Assembly (NCBI GenBank): GCA_036745495.1
Contig: DAIOGA010000002.1
Location: forward strand, 39,193 to 103,192
DNA length: 64,000 bases
Origin: Methylopumilus sp036745495
GTDB taxonomy: Bacteria > Pseudomonadota > Gammaproteobacteria > Burkholderiales > Methylophilaceae
Direction: 5' to 3'
Shown here: positions 9,527-19,161 of the stretch, piece after piece
Layout: each line of letters begins with the position of its first letter
How positions within the stretch are numbered: position 1 is the stretch's first letter
The notes under the pieces: model-generated
Seen by the model: only the letters and a program-made list of their open reading frames with translations
Database searches by the model: none
Told to the model about the DNA's origin: nothing
Made by a program: the position numbers and the translations under genes

Positions 9527-12165
9527 GCGACATCGAATTAAGAGAAAGAGCGCTTCATTTAAGCTCATTTATTGTAGAAGCTCCTGCAGGATCTGGGAAA
9601 ACACGCTTACTCACAGATCGATATTTAAAACTACTCACTATTGTTGACGCCCCTGAAGAAATTGTAGCTATCACTTTCACAAAGAAAGCAGCTTCAGAAA
9701 TGAAATCTAAAATATTGGAGCGCATTAAAAAAGGCGACAGCCCTTTTACTCAGACAATTCTGAAGCGCTCACAAGAAAAAGGCTGGGACATCGAGCACGA
9801 CCTATCACGACTTAAAGTAATGACTATTGATAAATTCTGTCATAACGTCGTCAGTCAAATTCCTATATTAAGCAAAATGGGTGATAAACCTAATATCGCT
9901 GATACTCCTGAAAAATTCTATGAAGAATCTGTTAAACAAGCATTGCAGACTAAAGAGAATATGGAAGACATTAAAATTGTCTTTACCCACTATGACAATG
10001 AATACGAAAAGATTAATCGTCACTTAATCGCGATGATGTCGATTCGAGACCAGTGGAAATCTAGATGCCAGGCACTTACTCAAAAAGTAAATACAAAAAT
10101 TATCGAGGAAAGTAATGCCTATCTTGATCATTTAATCAAACCTATTTATCAAAAAATTAAAGATTCACTAAATCTTGATCAACTGAATGATCTTATCCAA
10201 GTGCTTCACTACCTCGAAAATACAAAGCTGAGAGGAGACATAAAGCTAGGGAATAAAAACAGCTTTAATTTTGATATAGAAGAAATCCCTTTATGGCAAA
10301 CAATCACACAAATCTTATTTACAGATAAAAATACTAGGCGAGTTTCAATTTCAGCGCGAGAAGGATTTAAGAATGATGAAGAAGGGGAAATTTATAAGGC
10401 TAAATGTCGCAATCTACCTAATATAGATTGTTTAATAACCATTAAAGATATTCCGAGGCCTATAAATGAAGAATATGTCATAAAACTTAAGTCTATTGCA
10501 AATCTTCTTCTGCAATGCGATAAAAGACTAAGACAGCTATTTAGGCAGAGTAATACAGTTGATTTTATCGAGATCATAGAAATAGCCAATGAAGCCCTTG
10601 GTAAAAATGATACAGCAAGCGATCTCTTATTGTCTCTTGATTACAAGATTTCACATTTACTTATTGATGAATTTCAAGATACAAGCAGAAGCCATTTTAA
10701 TTTCTTAAAAAAAATAGTAGATGGTTGGACGTCTGAAGCTCAGAAAACCATTTTTTGTGTGGGTGATCCTATGCAATCCATCTACAAATTCAGAGAAGCT
10801 GATGTCAGCATTTTTATTGAAGCTAAAAAAAATGGCTTTAATACAATCCCCTTAGAAACCATACGACTTAAAGATAATTGGCGATCTTCTTCTCTTATTG
10901 TGAACGAGGTAAATCAGATATTTGAAAAAATACTGCCAAAAGAAGACTCAATTTCTGAGGGTGCTGTAAGTTACAAGTCTTTTTTTTCAGCAAAAAAAGA
11001 AAGCGATCCTCATACAAGTGAATTCAAATTTCATGCATTAACATTTAATGAAGGTGCCGATATTGATACCGAGGAAGCAAAGTACGTATGTAATTTAATT
11101 GACACATTTCCTGATAATGAAAAAATTGCCATTCTCACAAGATCAAGAAGCCATCTTTCAGAATTAATAAATTACATTCGCAAATTTAAACCTACCTTAA
11201 AATTTAATGCGGTAGAAATAGATGCCTTAGATCAGCATCAATCAATTCAAGACATTCTATCTTTAAGTTACGCGATGCTTGATTTGAGCGACCGAATTCA
11301 TTGGCTTGCAATTCTCAGAGCTCCTTGGTGTGGCATAACACTTAATGATTTAGTTATACTTTTTCAGGATGATCATGCATCCACTGTATGGGAAATTATT
11401 AATGATCTAAACAAAATAAATACCATTTCTTCTGACGGAAGAAAAAGAATTAACCGACTCGTCGATATACTAAAAAATGCATTTGAACATAAAAATAAGA
11501 TTCACATTAGAAGACTTATAGAATCAGTATGGATGAATTTAGGTGGGGAGCTATGTCTTCATAACCCAAATGACATCGTAGATATAAATAAATTTTTCGA
11601 TATTTTACAAACATCGAGCACACCTATAGCTATTGACTTTGAATTTGTCGAATATCAAATCACAAAAACATACTTATCCGACATTCCTTCAGCTGAAGAG
11701 CGCATTCAATTTTTTACCATTCATAAAGCGAAAGGCCTAGAATTTGATACAGTAATTATTCCATCATTAAATTCAACTACGCGCGCATCAGAAAAAAAAA
11801 TGATTATGTCTGACAATTATATAAAAAATAATTATATATTTGACATCACAGCATATAGTGAACCGGATAACAAATTACCTCATTTACATAATTTGATTTA
11901 TAACATTGAGAAAATTAAAGAGGAAAATGAACTAAAAAGGTTACTTTATGTTGCTATGACGAGAGCAAAAACAAAACTCCATCTTATAGGTTCTGTCTTA
12001 TTTAAAAATGAAATAAGACCTGCTTCAAACTCATTCTTATCTGTGCTTTGGGATATTTATGGCAAGCATTTTAAAGAAGTAAAATCTACAGCACACATTG
12101 AAATTGAAACACCGAATAGTAAAATTGAAGACTTTATACCAAAACTTATGCGTTTGAAAATTTAA
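9523..12165 (+). CDS. UvrD/REP-type helicase, AddA-like, short at the C-terminus
   Basis: 880 residues of superfamily 1A helicase. Motifs in order: Walker A APAGSGKTRLLTDRY (about 19-33), Q-motif region and TFTKKAA, Walker B LLIDEFQDTS (near 380), motif III GDPMQSIYKFREAD, motif V HKAKGLEFD and motif VI YVAMTRAKT (near 810). It should be the motor of an AddAB/RecBCD-like break-resection complex with the preceding nuclease. The protein stops about 70 residues after motif VI and has no C-terminal PD-(D/E)XK nuclease domain, unlike B. subtilis AddA or E. coli RecB, which are roughly 300 residues longer. No in-frame remnant follows. It converges on the small lipoprotein gene with an 18-bp gap. 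Confidence 0.87.
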   Translation: MSDIELRERALHLSSFIVEAPAGSGKTRLLTDRYLKLLTIVDAPEEIVAITFTKKAASEMKSKILERIKKGDSPFTQTILKRSQEKGWDIEHDLSRLKVMTIDKFCHNVVSQIPILSKMGDKPNIADTPEKFYEESVKQALQTKENMEDIKIVFTHYDNEYEKINRHLIAMMSIRDQWKSRCQALTQKVNTKIIEESNAYLDHLIKPIYQKIKDSLNLDQLNDLIQVLHYLENTKLRGDIKLGNKNSFNFDIEEIPLWQTITQILFTDKNTRRVSISAREGFKNDEEGEIYKAKCRNLPNIDCLITIKDIPRPINEEYVIKLKSIANLLLQCDKRLRQLFRQSNTVDFIEIIEIANEALGKNDTASDLLLSLDYKISHLLIDEFQDTSRSHFNFLKKIVDGWTSEAQKTIFCVGDPMQSIYKFREADVSIFIEAKKNGFNTIPLETIRLKDNWRSSSLIVNEVNQIFEKILPKEDSISEGAVSYKSFFSAKKESDPHTSEFKFHALTFNEGADIDTEEAKYVCNLIDTFPDNEKIAILTRSRSHLSELINYIRKFKPTLKFNAVEIDALDQHQSIQDILSLSYAMLDLSDRIHWLAILRAPWCGITLNDLVILFQDDHASTVWEIINDLNKINTISSDGRKRINRLVDILKNAFEHKNKIHIRRLIESVWMNLGGELCLHNPNDIVDINKFFDILQTSSTPIAIDFEFVEYQITKTYLSDIPSAEERIQFFTIHKAKGLEFDTVIIPSLNSTTRASEKKMIMSDNYIKNNYIFDITAYSEPDNKLPHLHNLIYNIEKIKEENELKRLLYVAMTRAKTKLHLIGSVLFKNEIRPASNSFLSVLWDIYGKHFKEVKSTAHIEIETPNSKIEDFIPKLMRLKI

Positions 12166-12183
12166 TTTCCAAATCTGTTACTT

Positions 12184-12435
12184 CTATTTAAATTCCTGAA
12201 TTGAAGTAAGCTCGCCACCTTTAATGTAAAGAATACCTCTTTCATAAATCCACTCCTCATCACTACCATTACTTCTTACAATAATTTTTTTATTTTTAGG
12301 CTTACCCCATGTTGAGTGATTAAGAATTTTATCTGAGGAGTCGCCAATGACAGGTTCTTTCTTCACATTTAAAGAAGAATTTAAAGAGCAACTTAAGAAA
12401 TTATAAAAAATGAGAAAGACTAATATTTTTTTCAT
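12184..12435 (-). CDS. Small lipoprotein, DUF2845-like
   Basis: An 83-residue protein starting MKKILVFLIFYNFLSC: a Lys-Lys n-region, a hydrophobic stretch and a lipobox-like LSC ending at Cys16, so it is probably a lipoprotein. The mature part contains WGKP, EEWIYERG and a LYIKGGELTSI strand pair, resembling the DUF2845/SmpA-like fold of small outer-membrane lipoproteins. It lies 2 bp downstream of mfd on the same strand and converges on the helicase gene. No function can be assigned; the coding call rests on the signal sequence and the tight operon spacing. Confidence 0.7.
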   Translation of the reverse strand: MKKILVFLIFYNFLSCSLNSSLNVKKEPVIGDSSDKILNHSTWGKPKNKKIIVRSNGSDEEWIYERGILYIKGGELTSIQEFK

Positions 12436-12437
12436 GT

Positions 12438-15400
12438 TTAGAATATGTTATGCAGAAAATCTTTAATAAACTTAACTCGCTCTAAAATATCATCAATTGT
12501 GATAGCTATTTTAATTTTATCCGGCCCATTCATACGACAACGTTTATCTTCGCTCAGAAGTTTAATAAGCTTTATTGGATCAATTTTACTATCGCTTGAA
12601 AAACTTATATGAATTGAAGCATCACTTGCATCTATTTTTTTAATGTCGAGATGTTGAATATAAATTCTTAAATCATGAAAAGAAATAAGTGATTGCGTTT
12701 GTTCAGGCATAACTCCGAATCGATCTATTAACTCTTCTTTCATTTCCATTAACGCCTCATGATCATTTAGGCTCGATAAACGTTTATATAATACAAGTCT
12801 TTCATTGATATCACCGCAATAGCTATTTGTAATAATAGCTGGCGTATGTAGGTTAATTTCGGTATTTTTTTGGAGTGGGTTATCAATACTTAATTTTTTG
12901 CCGATTTTGAGCTGCTTTACAGCATAGTTCAACATGTCGACATAAAGATTAAATCCAATTTCGTGCATTTGACCACTTTGATTATCTCCTAGAAGCTCAC
13001 CAGCACCACGAATTTCCAAATCATGAATAGCAAGATAATATCCAGCCCCTAAATCTTCCAAAAGTTGAATAGCTTCTAATCTTTTTTGAGCATGACTACT
13101 AATTTTTCTATCAGGATCAACGAGTAAATAAGCATATGCTTGATGGTGAGATCTTCCTACCCTACCCCTTAATTGATGAAGTTGAGCTAATCCGAACATA
13201 TCTGCACGATTCATAATAATCGTATTCGCCGAAGGAATATCTATACCCGTTTCAATAATTGTTGTACAAAGCAAAATATTAGCTTTTTGTTGATAAAAAT
13301 CATGCATAACTCTTTCAAGTTCTCGCTCTCGCATTTGTCCATGAGCTATTTCAATTCTTGCTTCAGGTAATAATTTTTCTAATTTTTCTTTCATTGAAAG
13401 AATAGTATCAACATCGTTATGCAAGAAATAAACTTGGCCGCCTCGATTAAATTCCCTTAAAACAGCTTCGCGAATAATACCTTCTGAATAATTATTTACG
13501 AACGTTTTAATTGATAAGCGTTTTTGTGGGGGTGTAGAAATAATTGAAAATTCTCGCAAGCCCTCCATAGCCATAGATAGCGTTCGTGGAATCGGTGTTG
13601 CCGTTAGTGTTAAGACATCAACTTCTGCACGCATCGCCTTGAGTAGTTCTTTTTGACGAACGCCGAAACGGTGTTCTTCATCAATGATAATCAAACCTAA
13701 ATTTTTAAATTTAATGTCATTTTGAATAAGCCTATGTGTACCAATGATGATATCAATTTCACCGTTTGCTAATTTTACAAGTGACTCAGCTTGTTCTTTT
13801 TTAGATTTAAAACGAGAAATTTCAGCAATCTTGATAGGAGACTCTGAAAAACGATCCATAAAATTATTGTAATGCTGCTCAGCAAGAAGTGTTGTAGGAA
13901 CTAAAATTGCAACTTGTTTACCATCGTTCGCCGCAATAAAAGCAGCTCTTAATGCGACCTCTGTTTTACCAAAACCTACATCGCCACATATAAGACGATC
14001 CATAGGCTTTTGAGATTCCATATCATTAATGACAGCATTAATTGCTGTTAATTGATCTTCAGTTTCCTCAAACGGGAATCCATCTGTGAATCTTTCATAA
14101 TCTTGTAAATTAATCTTGAAGGCATAGCCTTTCTTAATAGATCTTTGAGAATAGATATTTAGAAGATCGGCTGCGGTATCATGAATCTGTTTTAAAGCTC
14201 TCTTCTTGGCTTTATCCCATTGGTCAGAACCTAATTTATGAAGTGGTGCGGTTTCTGCAGGTCCTCCAGAATAGCGAGAAATAAGATCTAAATTAGATAC
14301 AGGAACATAAAGTTTATCGTCACCAAAATATTCTAGAAGCAAAAATTCACTTTCACCTTCGCCAAAATCTAAATTAAATAATCCCCTAAACCGTCCGACA
14401 CCATATTGTTCATGAACAATCGGATCGCCATCTTTTAGTTCTGATAAATCGCGAACCATAGCATCGCTTGAAAAGTTCTTATCGCGCTGACGCCTTTTTG
14501 ATTGGCGAACAGTATTCACATAAAGCTCAGACTCTGTAACTACAATATGCTCTGATGAGATATAACCCTGATGAACTGGGCTGACAGTTAATACAACTTG
14601 ATCATTCATATTTAAAGCTTGCGACCAATTATCTGCAGATTTAAACTTGATACCACCTACTTTTAAAAGCTCGGAAACGGTTTCGCGGCGACCTAAGCTG
14701 TCAGCTAAGATAAAAATTCTTTTGGAGCTTTCGGATACAAATTTATCCAGCTTTGCTAAAGGCTGAATATTTTTTCGATCAATTGATACATCTGGAATTT
14801 TCTCGTATGTTTCTGGCCTTTTTAAATCGAATTTTTCATATGTATTAATAGATTTAAAAAATTGATCTGATTTAAGTAAAAGATCTTTAGGTTCTAATAT
14901 TGGGCGCTCGGCATCATAAGCAAATAATCGAAAGCGTTTCTCAGTCTCCTGCCAAAAATGATTACATGCATGATCAAGGTTGCCGTGCTTATAAATAATA
15001 GTGTTATCCGAGAAATAGCTAAAAATATCACTCATCTCATCAAAAAATAAAGGCATATACCATTCAATACCACCTATAGGAATGCCCTTGCTAATGTCTT
15101 TATAGACCGAAGAGCGAGAGGGGTCTCCTTCAAATCGTTCTCGGTAATTTTGTCTAAAAGTACTGATCGATTTTTCATCCATCGGACACTCTCGCGCAGG
15201 GAGTAATTTAATTTCATTTACGGGATAAAGTGTTCTTTGTGAGTCAACATCAAATGTTCGAATAGAGTCAATCTCATCATCAAAAAAATCTAAGCGATAT
15301 GGGACTATGCTTCCCATAGGAAATAAATCAATCAAACTACCTCTCACTGAAAATTCTCCTGGAGCCATAACCCGAACGACATTCATGTAGCCATTTAGTG

Positions 15401-15890
15401 TCAGTTGATTTTTAAAAGCCTCAATATCCACTTTCTGGCCTTTGGCAAAATGAAAACTAAATTGCTGTATATAACTCTTAGGTGGCAATAAATGTAGGGC
15501 AGTCGTCACAGGAACAATAACTACATCAAAACTTTTCTGAGTGACTTGGTAGAGTGTAAGAAGTCGCTCGGATATTAGATCAGGATGAGGAGAAAAATGA
15601 TCATAAGGGAGTGTTTCCCAATCAGGCAAAAGATTAATTTTTAAATTTGGATTAAACCAAAGCATTTCTTCCATGAGACGTCTTGCTTCGAATGCAGTCT
15701 CAGTAAAAATAGCTAAATATTTTTTATTCTTAGTAACTTCATCTTGAACATATCGAACTAAAGAATAGCTATCCGAACCATCAATATTTAAAATTGATAG
15801 TAATTCTTTATTTTGATTATTTGCCTCTATTGACATATATTGCATGTATAAATGATTACCAATATTATAAGCTTTAATGGCTGCATTCAT
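12438..15890 (-). CDS. mfd: Transcription-repair coupling factor Mfd
   Basis: 1150 residues with the full Mfd architecture: N-terminal UvrB-like module (LPDWETLPYDHFSPH), CarD-like RNA-polymerase interaction domain (DGDPIVHEQYGVGRFRGL), superfamily 2 translocase with Walker A CGDVGFGKTEVALRAAF and DEEH box, translocation motif LHQLRGRVGRS, and the C-terminal TRCF domain. It removes stalled RNA polymerase and recruits UvrA. The start is uncertain: the ATG at 15890 leaves only 14 bp before the divergent rpiA, whereas Met19 at 15836 would leave 68 bp for promoters. Neither has a clear ribosome site. Confidence 0.96.
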   Translation of the reverse strand: MNAAIKAYNIGNHLYMQYMSIEANNQNKELLSILNIDGSDSYSLVRYVQDEVTKNKKYLAIFTETAFEARRLMEEMLWFNPNLKINLLPDWETLPYDHFSPHPDLISERLLTLYQVTQKSFDVVIVPVTTALHLLPPKSYIQQFSFHFAKGQKVDIEAFKNQLTLNGYMNVVRVMAPGEFSVRGSLIDLFPMGSIVPYRLDFFDDEIDSIRTFDVDSQRTLYPVNEIKLLPARECPMDEKSISTFRQNYRERFEGDPSRSSVYKDISKGIPIGGIEWYMPLFFDEMSDIFSYFSDNTIIYKHGNLDHACNHFWQETEKRFRLFAYDAERPILEPKDLLLKSDQFFKSINTYEKFDLKRPETYEKIPDVSIDRKNIQPLAKLDKFVSESSKRIFILADSLGRRETVSELLKVGGIKFKSADNWSQALNMNDQVVLTVSPVHQGYISSEHIVVTESELYVNTVRQSKRRQRDKNFSSDAMVRDLSELKDGDPIVHEQYGVGRFRGLFNLDFGEGESEFLLLEYFGDDKLYVPVSNLDLISRYSGGPAETAPLHKLGSDQWDKAKKRALKQIHDTAADLLNIYSQRSIKKGYAFKINLQDYERFTDGFPFEETEDQLTAINAVINDMESQKPMDRLICGDVGFGKTEVALRAAFIAANDGKQVAILVPTTLLAEQHYNNFMDRFSESPIKIAEISRFKSKKEQAESLVKLANGEIDIIIGTHRLIQNDIKFKNLGLIIIDEEHRFGVRQKELLKAMRAEVDVLTLTATPIPRTLSMAMEGLREFSIISTPPQKRLSIKTFVNNYSEGIIREAVLREFNRGGQVYFLHNDVDTILSMKEKLEKLLPEARIEIAHGQMRERELERVMHDFYQQKANILLCTTIIETGIDIPSANTIIMNRADMFGLAQLHQLRGRVGRSHHQAYAYLLVDPDRKISSHAQKRLEAIQLLEDLGAGYYLAIHDLEIRGAGELLGDNQSGQMHEIGFNLYVDMLNYAVKQLKIGKKLSIDNPLQKNTEINLHTPAIITNSYCGDINERLVLYKRLSSLNDHEALMEMKEELIDRFGVMPEQTQSLISFHDLRIYIQHLDIKKIDASDASIHISFSSDSKIDPIKLIKLLSEDKRCRMNGPDKIKIAITIDDILERVKFIKDFLHNIF

Positions 15891-15904
15891 TGAGAGGGAA
15901 TATC

Positions 15905-16579
15905 ATGAACGATAAAGAATTAGTCGCACATCAAGCTTTACAATATGTTAGTGAAAACATGATTGTGGGTTTAGGTACCGGCTCTACTGCTAACTTTTTT
16001 ATCGACGCTTTAGCTAAAAGAAATAAAGAAGAAAAATTAAATGTAAGAGTGGTTTCAAGTTCTGTTGTAAGTATGATTAAAGCGAAAGAAGCTGGTTTAC
16101 CTCTCCTATCAATGGATCAAATAAAAGAAATTGATCTTTATATTGATGGCGCAGATGAAATTGCACCTGACCTCACTTTACTTAAAGGACGTGGTTATGA
16201 TCTCGTTCGAGAAAAGCTACTTGCACGTGCAGCCAAAAAATTTATCGTTATTGCGGATGAATCTAAAATCGTTAAAAACATTGGAGATAACTTCCCTATC
16301 CCCTCAGAAGTTCCTCCATTCGCTTGGGAGCTTGTAAAAAATGTCTTAATGAAAAAAGGTACAGGAGATATTAGAATCAATGCAGCAAAAGATGGTTATG
16401 CCATTACTTCATGTGGAAATTTTGTGCTTGATTTTAATTTTGCTGAAAAGAGTAGCGAGAACTTAAATAACTTACTTTCGCTAACACCTGGCATTGTAGA
16501 ACATGGTATTTTTTACAATTTGGCTCATGGCGCTCTAATTAGCCACAATGGAAATGTTCGTGAAATTTGGAGAAGCTAG
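15905..16579 (+). CDS. rpiA: Ribose-5-phosphate isomerase A
   Basis: 224 residues. Typical RpiA motifs: GLGTGSTANFFIDAL near the N-terminus, DGADEIAPDLTLLKGRG (catalytic Asp and substrate loop), and the Lys in the GRGYDLVREKLLA region. It interconverts ribulose 5-phosphate and ribose 5-phosphate, which links the 6-phosphogluconate branch with the regeneration phase of the RuMP cycle. I chose the ATG at 15905, preceded by AGAGGG at good spacing, over a TTG at 15890. It converges on serS, and the two stop codons share the palindrome CTAG at 16576-16579. Confidence 0.96.
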   Translation: MNDKELVAHQALQYVSENMIVGLGTGSTANFFIDALAKRNKEEKLNVRVVSSSVVSMIKAKEAGLPLLSMDQIKEIDLYIDGADEIAPDLTLLKGRGYDLVREKLLARAAKKFIVIADESKIVKNIGDNFPIPSEVPPFAWELVKNVLMKKGTGDIRINAAKDGYAITSCGNFVLDFNFAEKSSENLNNLLSLTPGIVEHGIFYNLAHGALISHNGNVREIWRS

Positions 16580-17844
16580 ATCTTTTCAATACCGCCCATA
16601 TAAGGAATCAATACTTTGGGTATCGTAATACTGCCATCTTCATTCTGATAGTTTTCAATAACTGCAACCAAGGTTCTACCTACAGCCAATCCAGAACCAT
16701 TTAATGTATGAAGAAATAAATTCTTTCCATCTTCACTTTTAAATCTAGCTTTTAATCGCCTAGCTTGGAAAGCTTCACAATTTGAAACAGATGAAATTTC
16801 ACGATATGTATTTTGTGATGGAAGCCAAACTTCCAAATCAAAAGTTTTTGCTGCGCCAAAGCCCATATCACCTGTACATAATGATAGCAATCGATATGGA
16901 AGCTCTAATGAAGTCAAAATAAACTCAGCATGCGAAACCATCTCTTCTAATGCTTCGTAACTTTTATCAGGATGCACAATCTGAACCATTTCAACTTTAT
17001 CAAATTGATGCTGCCTAATCATACCGCGCGTGTCTTTTCCATATGATCCGGCTTCTGACCTAAAGCATGGCGTATGTGCAGTTAATTTAATAGGAAGATC
17101 AGACTGTTTAATAACTTCATCTCGAACAAAATTTGTTAGCGTCACTTCAGAAGTTGGAATTAAATATAATTTACTTTCATTATGTGAAAGGCTAAAAAGA
17201 TCAGCTTCGAACTTAGGAAGCTGTCCTGTGCCTATTAGTGTCTCGCTATTCACTAAATAAGGCGTATAACATTCTTTATATCCATGTTTCTCTGTTTGAG
17301 TGTCGAGCATATATTGCGCAATAGCGCGATGCAGCCTTGCAAGCTTGCCTTCCATTACTACAAAACGAGCTCCAGAAAGCTTTGCACCTAAATCAAAATT
17401 AAGTCCATGATTCGCACCCACATCAACATGGTCTTTAACTTTAAAAGTAAATTTTCTAGGCTCACCTATCGTCTTAACTATTTTGTTATCGGCTTCAGAC
17501 TTACCTAGAGGAGTAGATTCGTGGGGAATATTAGGAAGATTAAGCATAAACTGATTAATTTTTTCTTGTAACTCAGCCAGTTCTGACTCACCTGCTTTTA
17601 AATCATCAGAAATAGCATTGACGCTCTTCATAAGTAAATCAGTATTCTCATTCTTAGATTTCGCAATACCTATTTCTTTTGAGATAGAGTTTCTTTTTTC
17701 TTGAAGTTCTTGCGTCTTTACTTGCAGTTCTTTTCTTACGTTTTCTAATGACTGAAAAGCGCTAACATCAAGATCAAAGCCTCGACTTGAAAGTTTTTGT
17801 TTAACAAATTCAATATCATTTCTTAATATCTGAATATCTATCAT
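16576..17844 (-). CDS. serS: Seryl-tRNA synthetase
   Basis: 422 residues of class II synthetase: an N-terminal coiled-coil tRNA-binding arm (roughly residues 25-110), then motif 2 (FRSEAGSYGKDTRG) and motif 3 (NGSGLAVGRTLVA). It charges tRNA-Ser and tRNA-Sec-type acceptors in the cytoplasm. It lies 7 bp downstream of rarA in the minus-strand run ftsK-lolA-rarA-serS, a conserved order in proteobacteria. Confidence 0.97.
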   Translation of the reverse strand: MIDIQILRNDIEFVKQKLSSRGFDLDVSAFQSLENVRKELQVKTQELQEKRNSISKEIGIAKSKNENTDLLMKSVNAISDDLKAGESELAELQEKINQFMLNLPNIPHESTPLGKSEADNKIVKTIGEPRKFTFKVKDHVDVGANHGLNFDLGAKLSGARFVVMEGKLARLHRAIAQYMLDTQTEKHGYKECYTPYLVNSETLIGTGQLPKFEADLFSLSHNESKLYLIPTSEVTLTNFVRDEVIKQSDLPIKLTAHTPCFRSEAGSYGKDTRGMIRQHQFDKVEMVQIVHPDKSYEALEEMVSHAEFILTSLELPYRLLSLCTGDMGFGAAKTFDLEVWLPSQNTYREISSVSNCEAFQARRLKARFKSEDGKNLFLHTLNGSGLAVGRTLVAVIENYQNEDGSITIPKVLIPYMGGIEKI

Positions 17845-17851
17845 AAATGCC

Positions 17852-19156
17852 CTATTTCTTTTGCTTGTCCTGAGATTTTAAATAATTCATTTTTTCGAGA
17901 ATTTTACTCTCTAATCCTCGAGTTGTAGGCTTATAAAATTCAATAGGGTCTAAATTATCGGGAAAATATTTTTCACCTGCCGCATATGCCTCGGGTTCGT
18001 TATGAGCGTATCGATAATTTTTACCGTAATCCAATTCTTTCATAAGCTTAGTTGGCGCATTTCGAAGATGAACAGGCACATCACTATTATCACCGTCACC
18101 TACAAATGCTTTTACTTCATTAAAAGCCATATAGGCTGCATTACTTTTAGCCGCAATAGACAAGTAAATCACTGCATTTGAAAGTGCCAATTCACCTTCA
18201 GGTGAGCCAAGACGCTCATAGATTTGATAAGCCTCTAAAGCCATAGTTTGTGCTTTTGGGTCAGCCAAACCAATATCTTCAATTGCAATACGAACAATTC
18301 TTCTTGCCAAATAAAGTGGGTCAGCGCCACCATCAAGCATACGATGAAGCCAATATAGAGCTGCATTGGGATCAGAACCTCTCACAGATTTATGAAGTGC
18401 TGAAATTTGATCGTAAAATTGGTCTCCACCTTTATCAAAACGCCTTACTTTACTTGTAATCGTTTTCTTTAAAAAATCTTGATCAATTTTTTTTACTTTT
18501 AAAGATGTAGCCGTATTAAAAAGTAATTCTAAAAAATTAAGTAGTCGTCTAGCATCGCCGTTGATATGGGCAATAATTTCTTGCTTAGCTTCTTCATCTA
18601 CTTCAATATCAGGCGCAATATAATTCTTCGCTTTTTCATAGATCAAAAGAAGATCTTCTTGATCCAGCATTTTTAAAACGTAGACTTGTGAACGGCTTAG
18701 TAAAGCGGAATTAACTTCAAAAGATGGATTTTCAGTTGTCGCTCCAATAAAAGTAATGAGCCCTGATTCGACATGCGGCAAAAATGCATCTTGTTGACTT
18801 TTATTAAATCGATGAACTTCATCTACAAATAGAATTGTCTTCTTATTATATTGTTGTAAATTAAGCTGTGCTTTATCTATAGCCTCTCGAATATCTTTAA
18901 CGCCAGACAATACTGCGGACACAGATATAAACTCAGCATCAATGGAATTGGCAATCACACGTGCAATCGTTGTTTTTCCAACTCCTGGAGGCCCCCACAG
19001 AATCATGGACGGCAGATTTCCTGATTCTATTGCAACGCGTAATGATTTACCTTCACCTAAAATATGTTTTTGTCCTGCAATTTCACTGACAAATTTAGGC
19101 CTTAAATACTCAGCAAGAGGCAATTGAGATTGATTGGGTTCAAACATTTGGTTCAT
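17852..19156 (-). CDS. rarA: Replication-associated recombination protein RarA (MgsA)
   Basis: 434 residues of AAA+ ATPase related to clamp loaders and RuvB. Walker A is WGPPGVGKTTIARV, Walker B LFVDEVHRFNKSQQD, sensor 1 GATTENPSFE, followed by the tetramerisation MgsA C-terminal domain (GSPEGELALSNA). It acts at stalled replication forks with SSB. The start could be Met1 or Met4 (19147). It sits 5 bp after the LolA gene and 7 bp before serS. Confidence 0.95.
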   Translation of the reverse strand: MNQMFEPNQSQLPLAEYLRPKFVSEIAGQKHILGEGKSLRVAIESGNLPSMILWGPPGVGKTTIARVIANSIDAEFISVSAVLSGVKDIREAIDKAQLNLQQYNKKTILFVDEVHRFNKSQQDAFLPHVESGLITFIGATTENPSFEVNSALLSRSQVYVLKMLDQEDLLLIYEKAKNYIAPDIEVDEEAKQEIIAHINGDARRLLNFLELLFNTATSLKVKKIDQDFLKKTITSKVRRFDKGGDQFYDQISALHKSVRGSDPNAALYWLHRMLDGGADPLYLARRIVRIAIEDIGLADPKAQTMALEAYQIYERLGSPEGELALSNAVIYLSIAAKSNAAYMAFNEVKAFVGDGDNSDVPVHLRNAPTKLMKELDYGKNYRYAHNEPEAYAAGEKYFPDNLDPIEFYKPTTRGLESKILEKMNYLKSQDKQKK

Positions 19157-19161
19157 GAGTG

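Noticed and set aside
15830..15835. Perfect TTGACA that might be the rpiA -35 box
   Set aside because: No -10 lies at 16-18 bp; the nearest A+T-rich hexamers are 11 or about 26 bp away, and the site lies in the mfd coding region.
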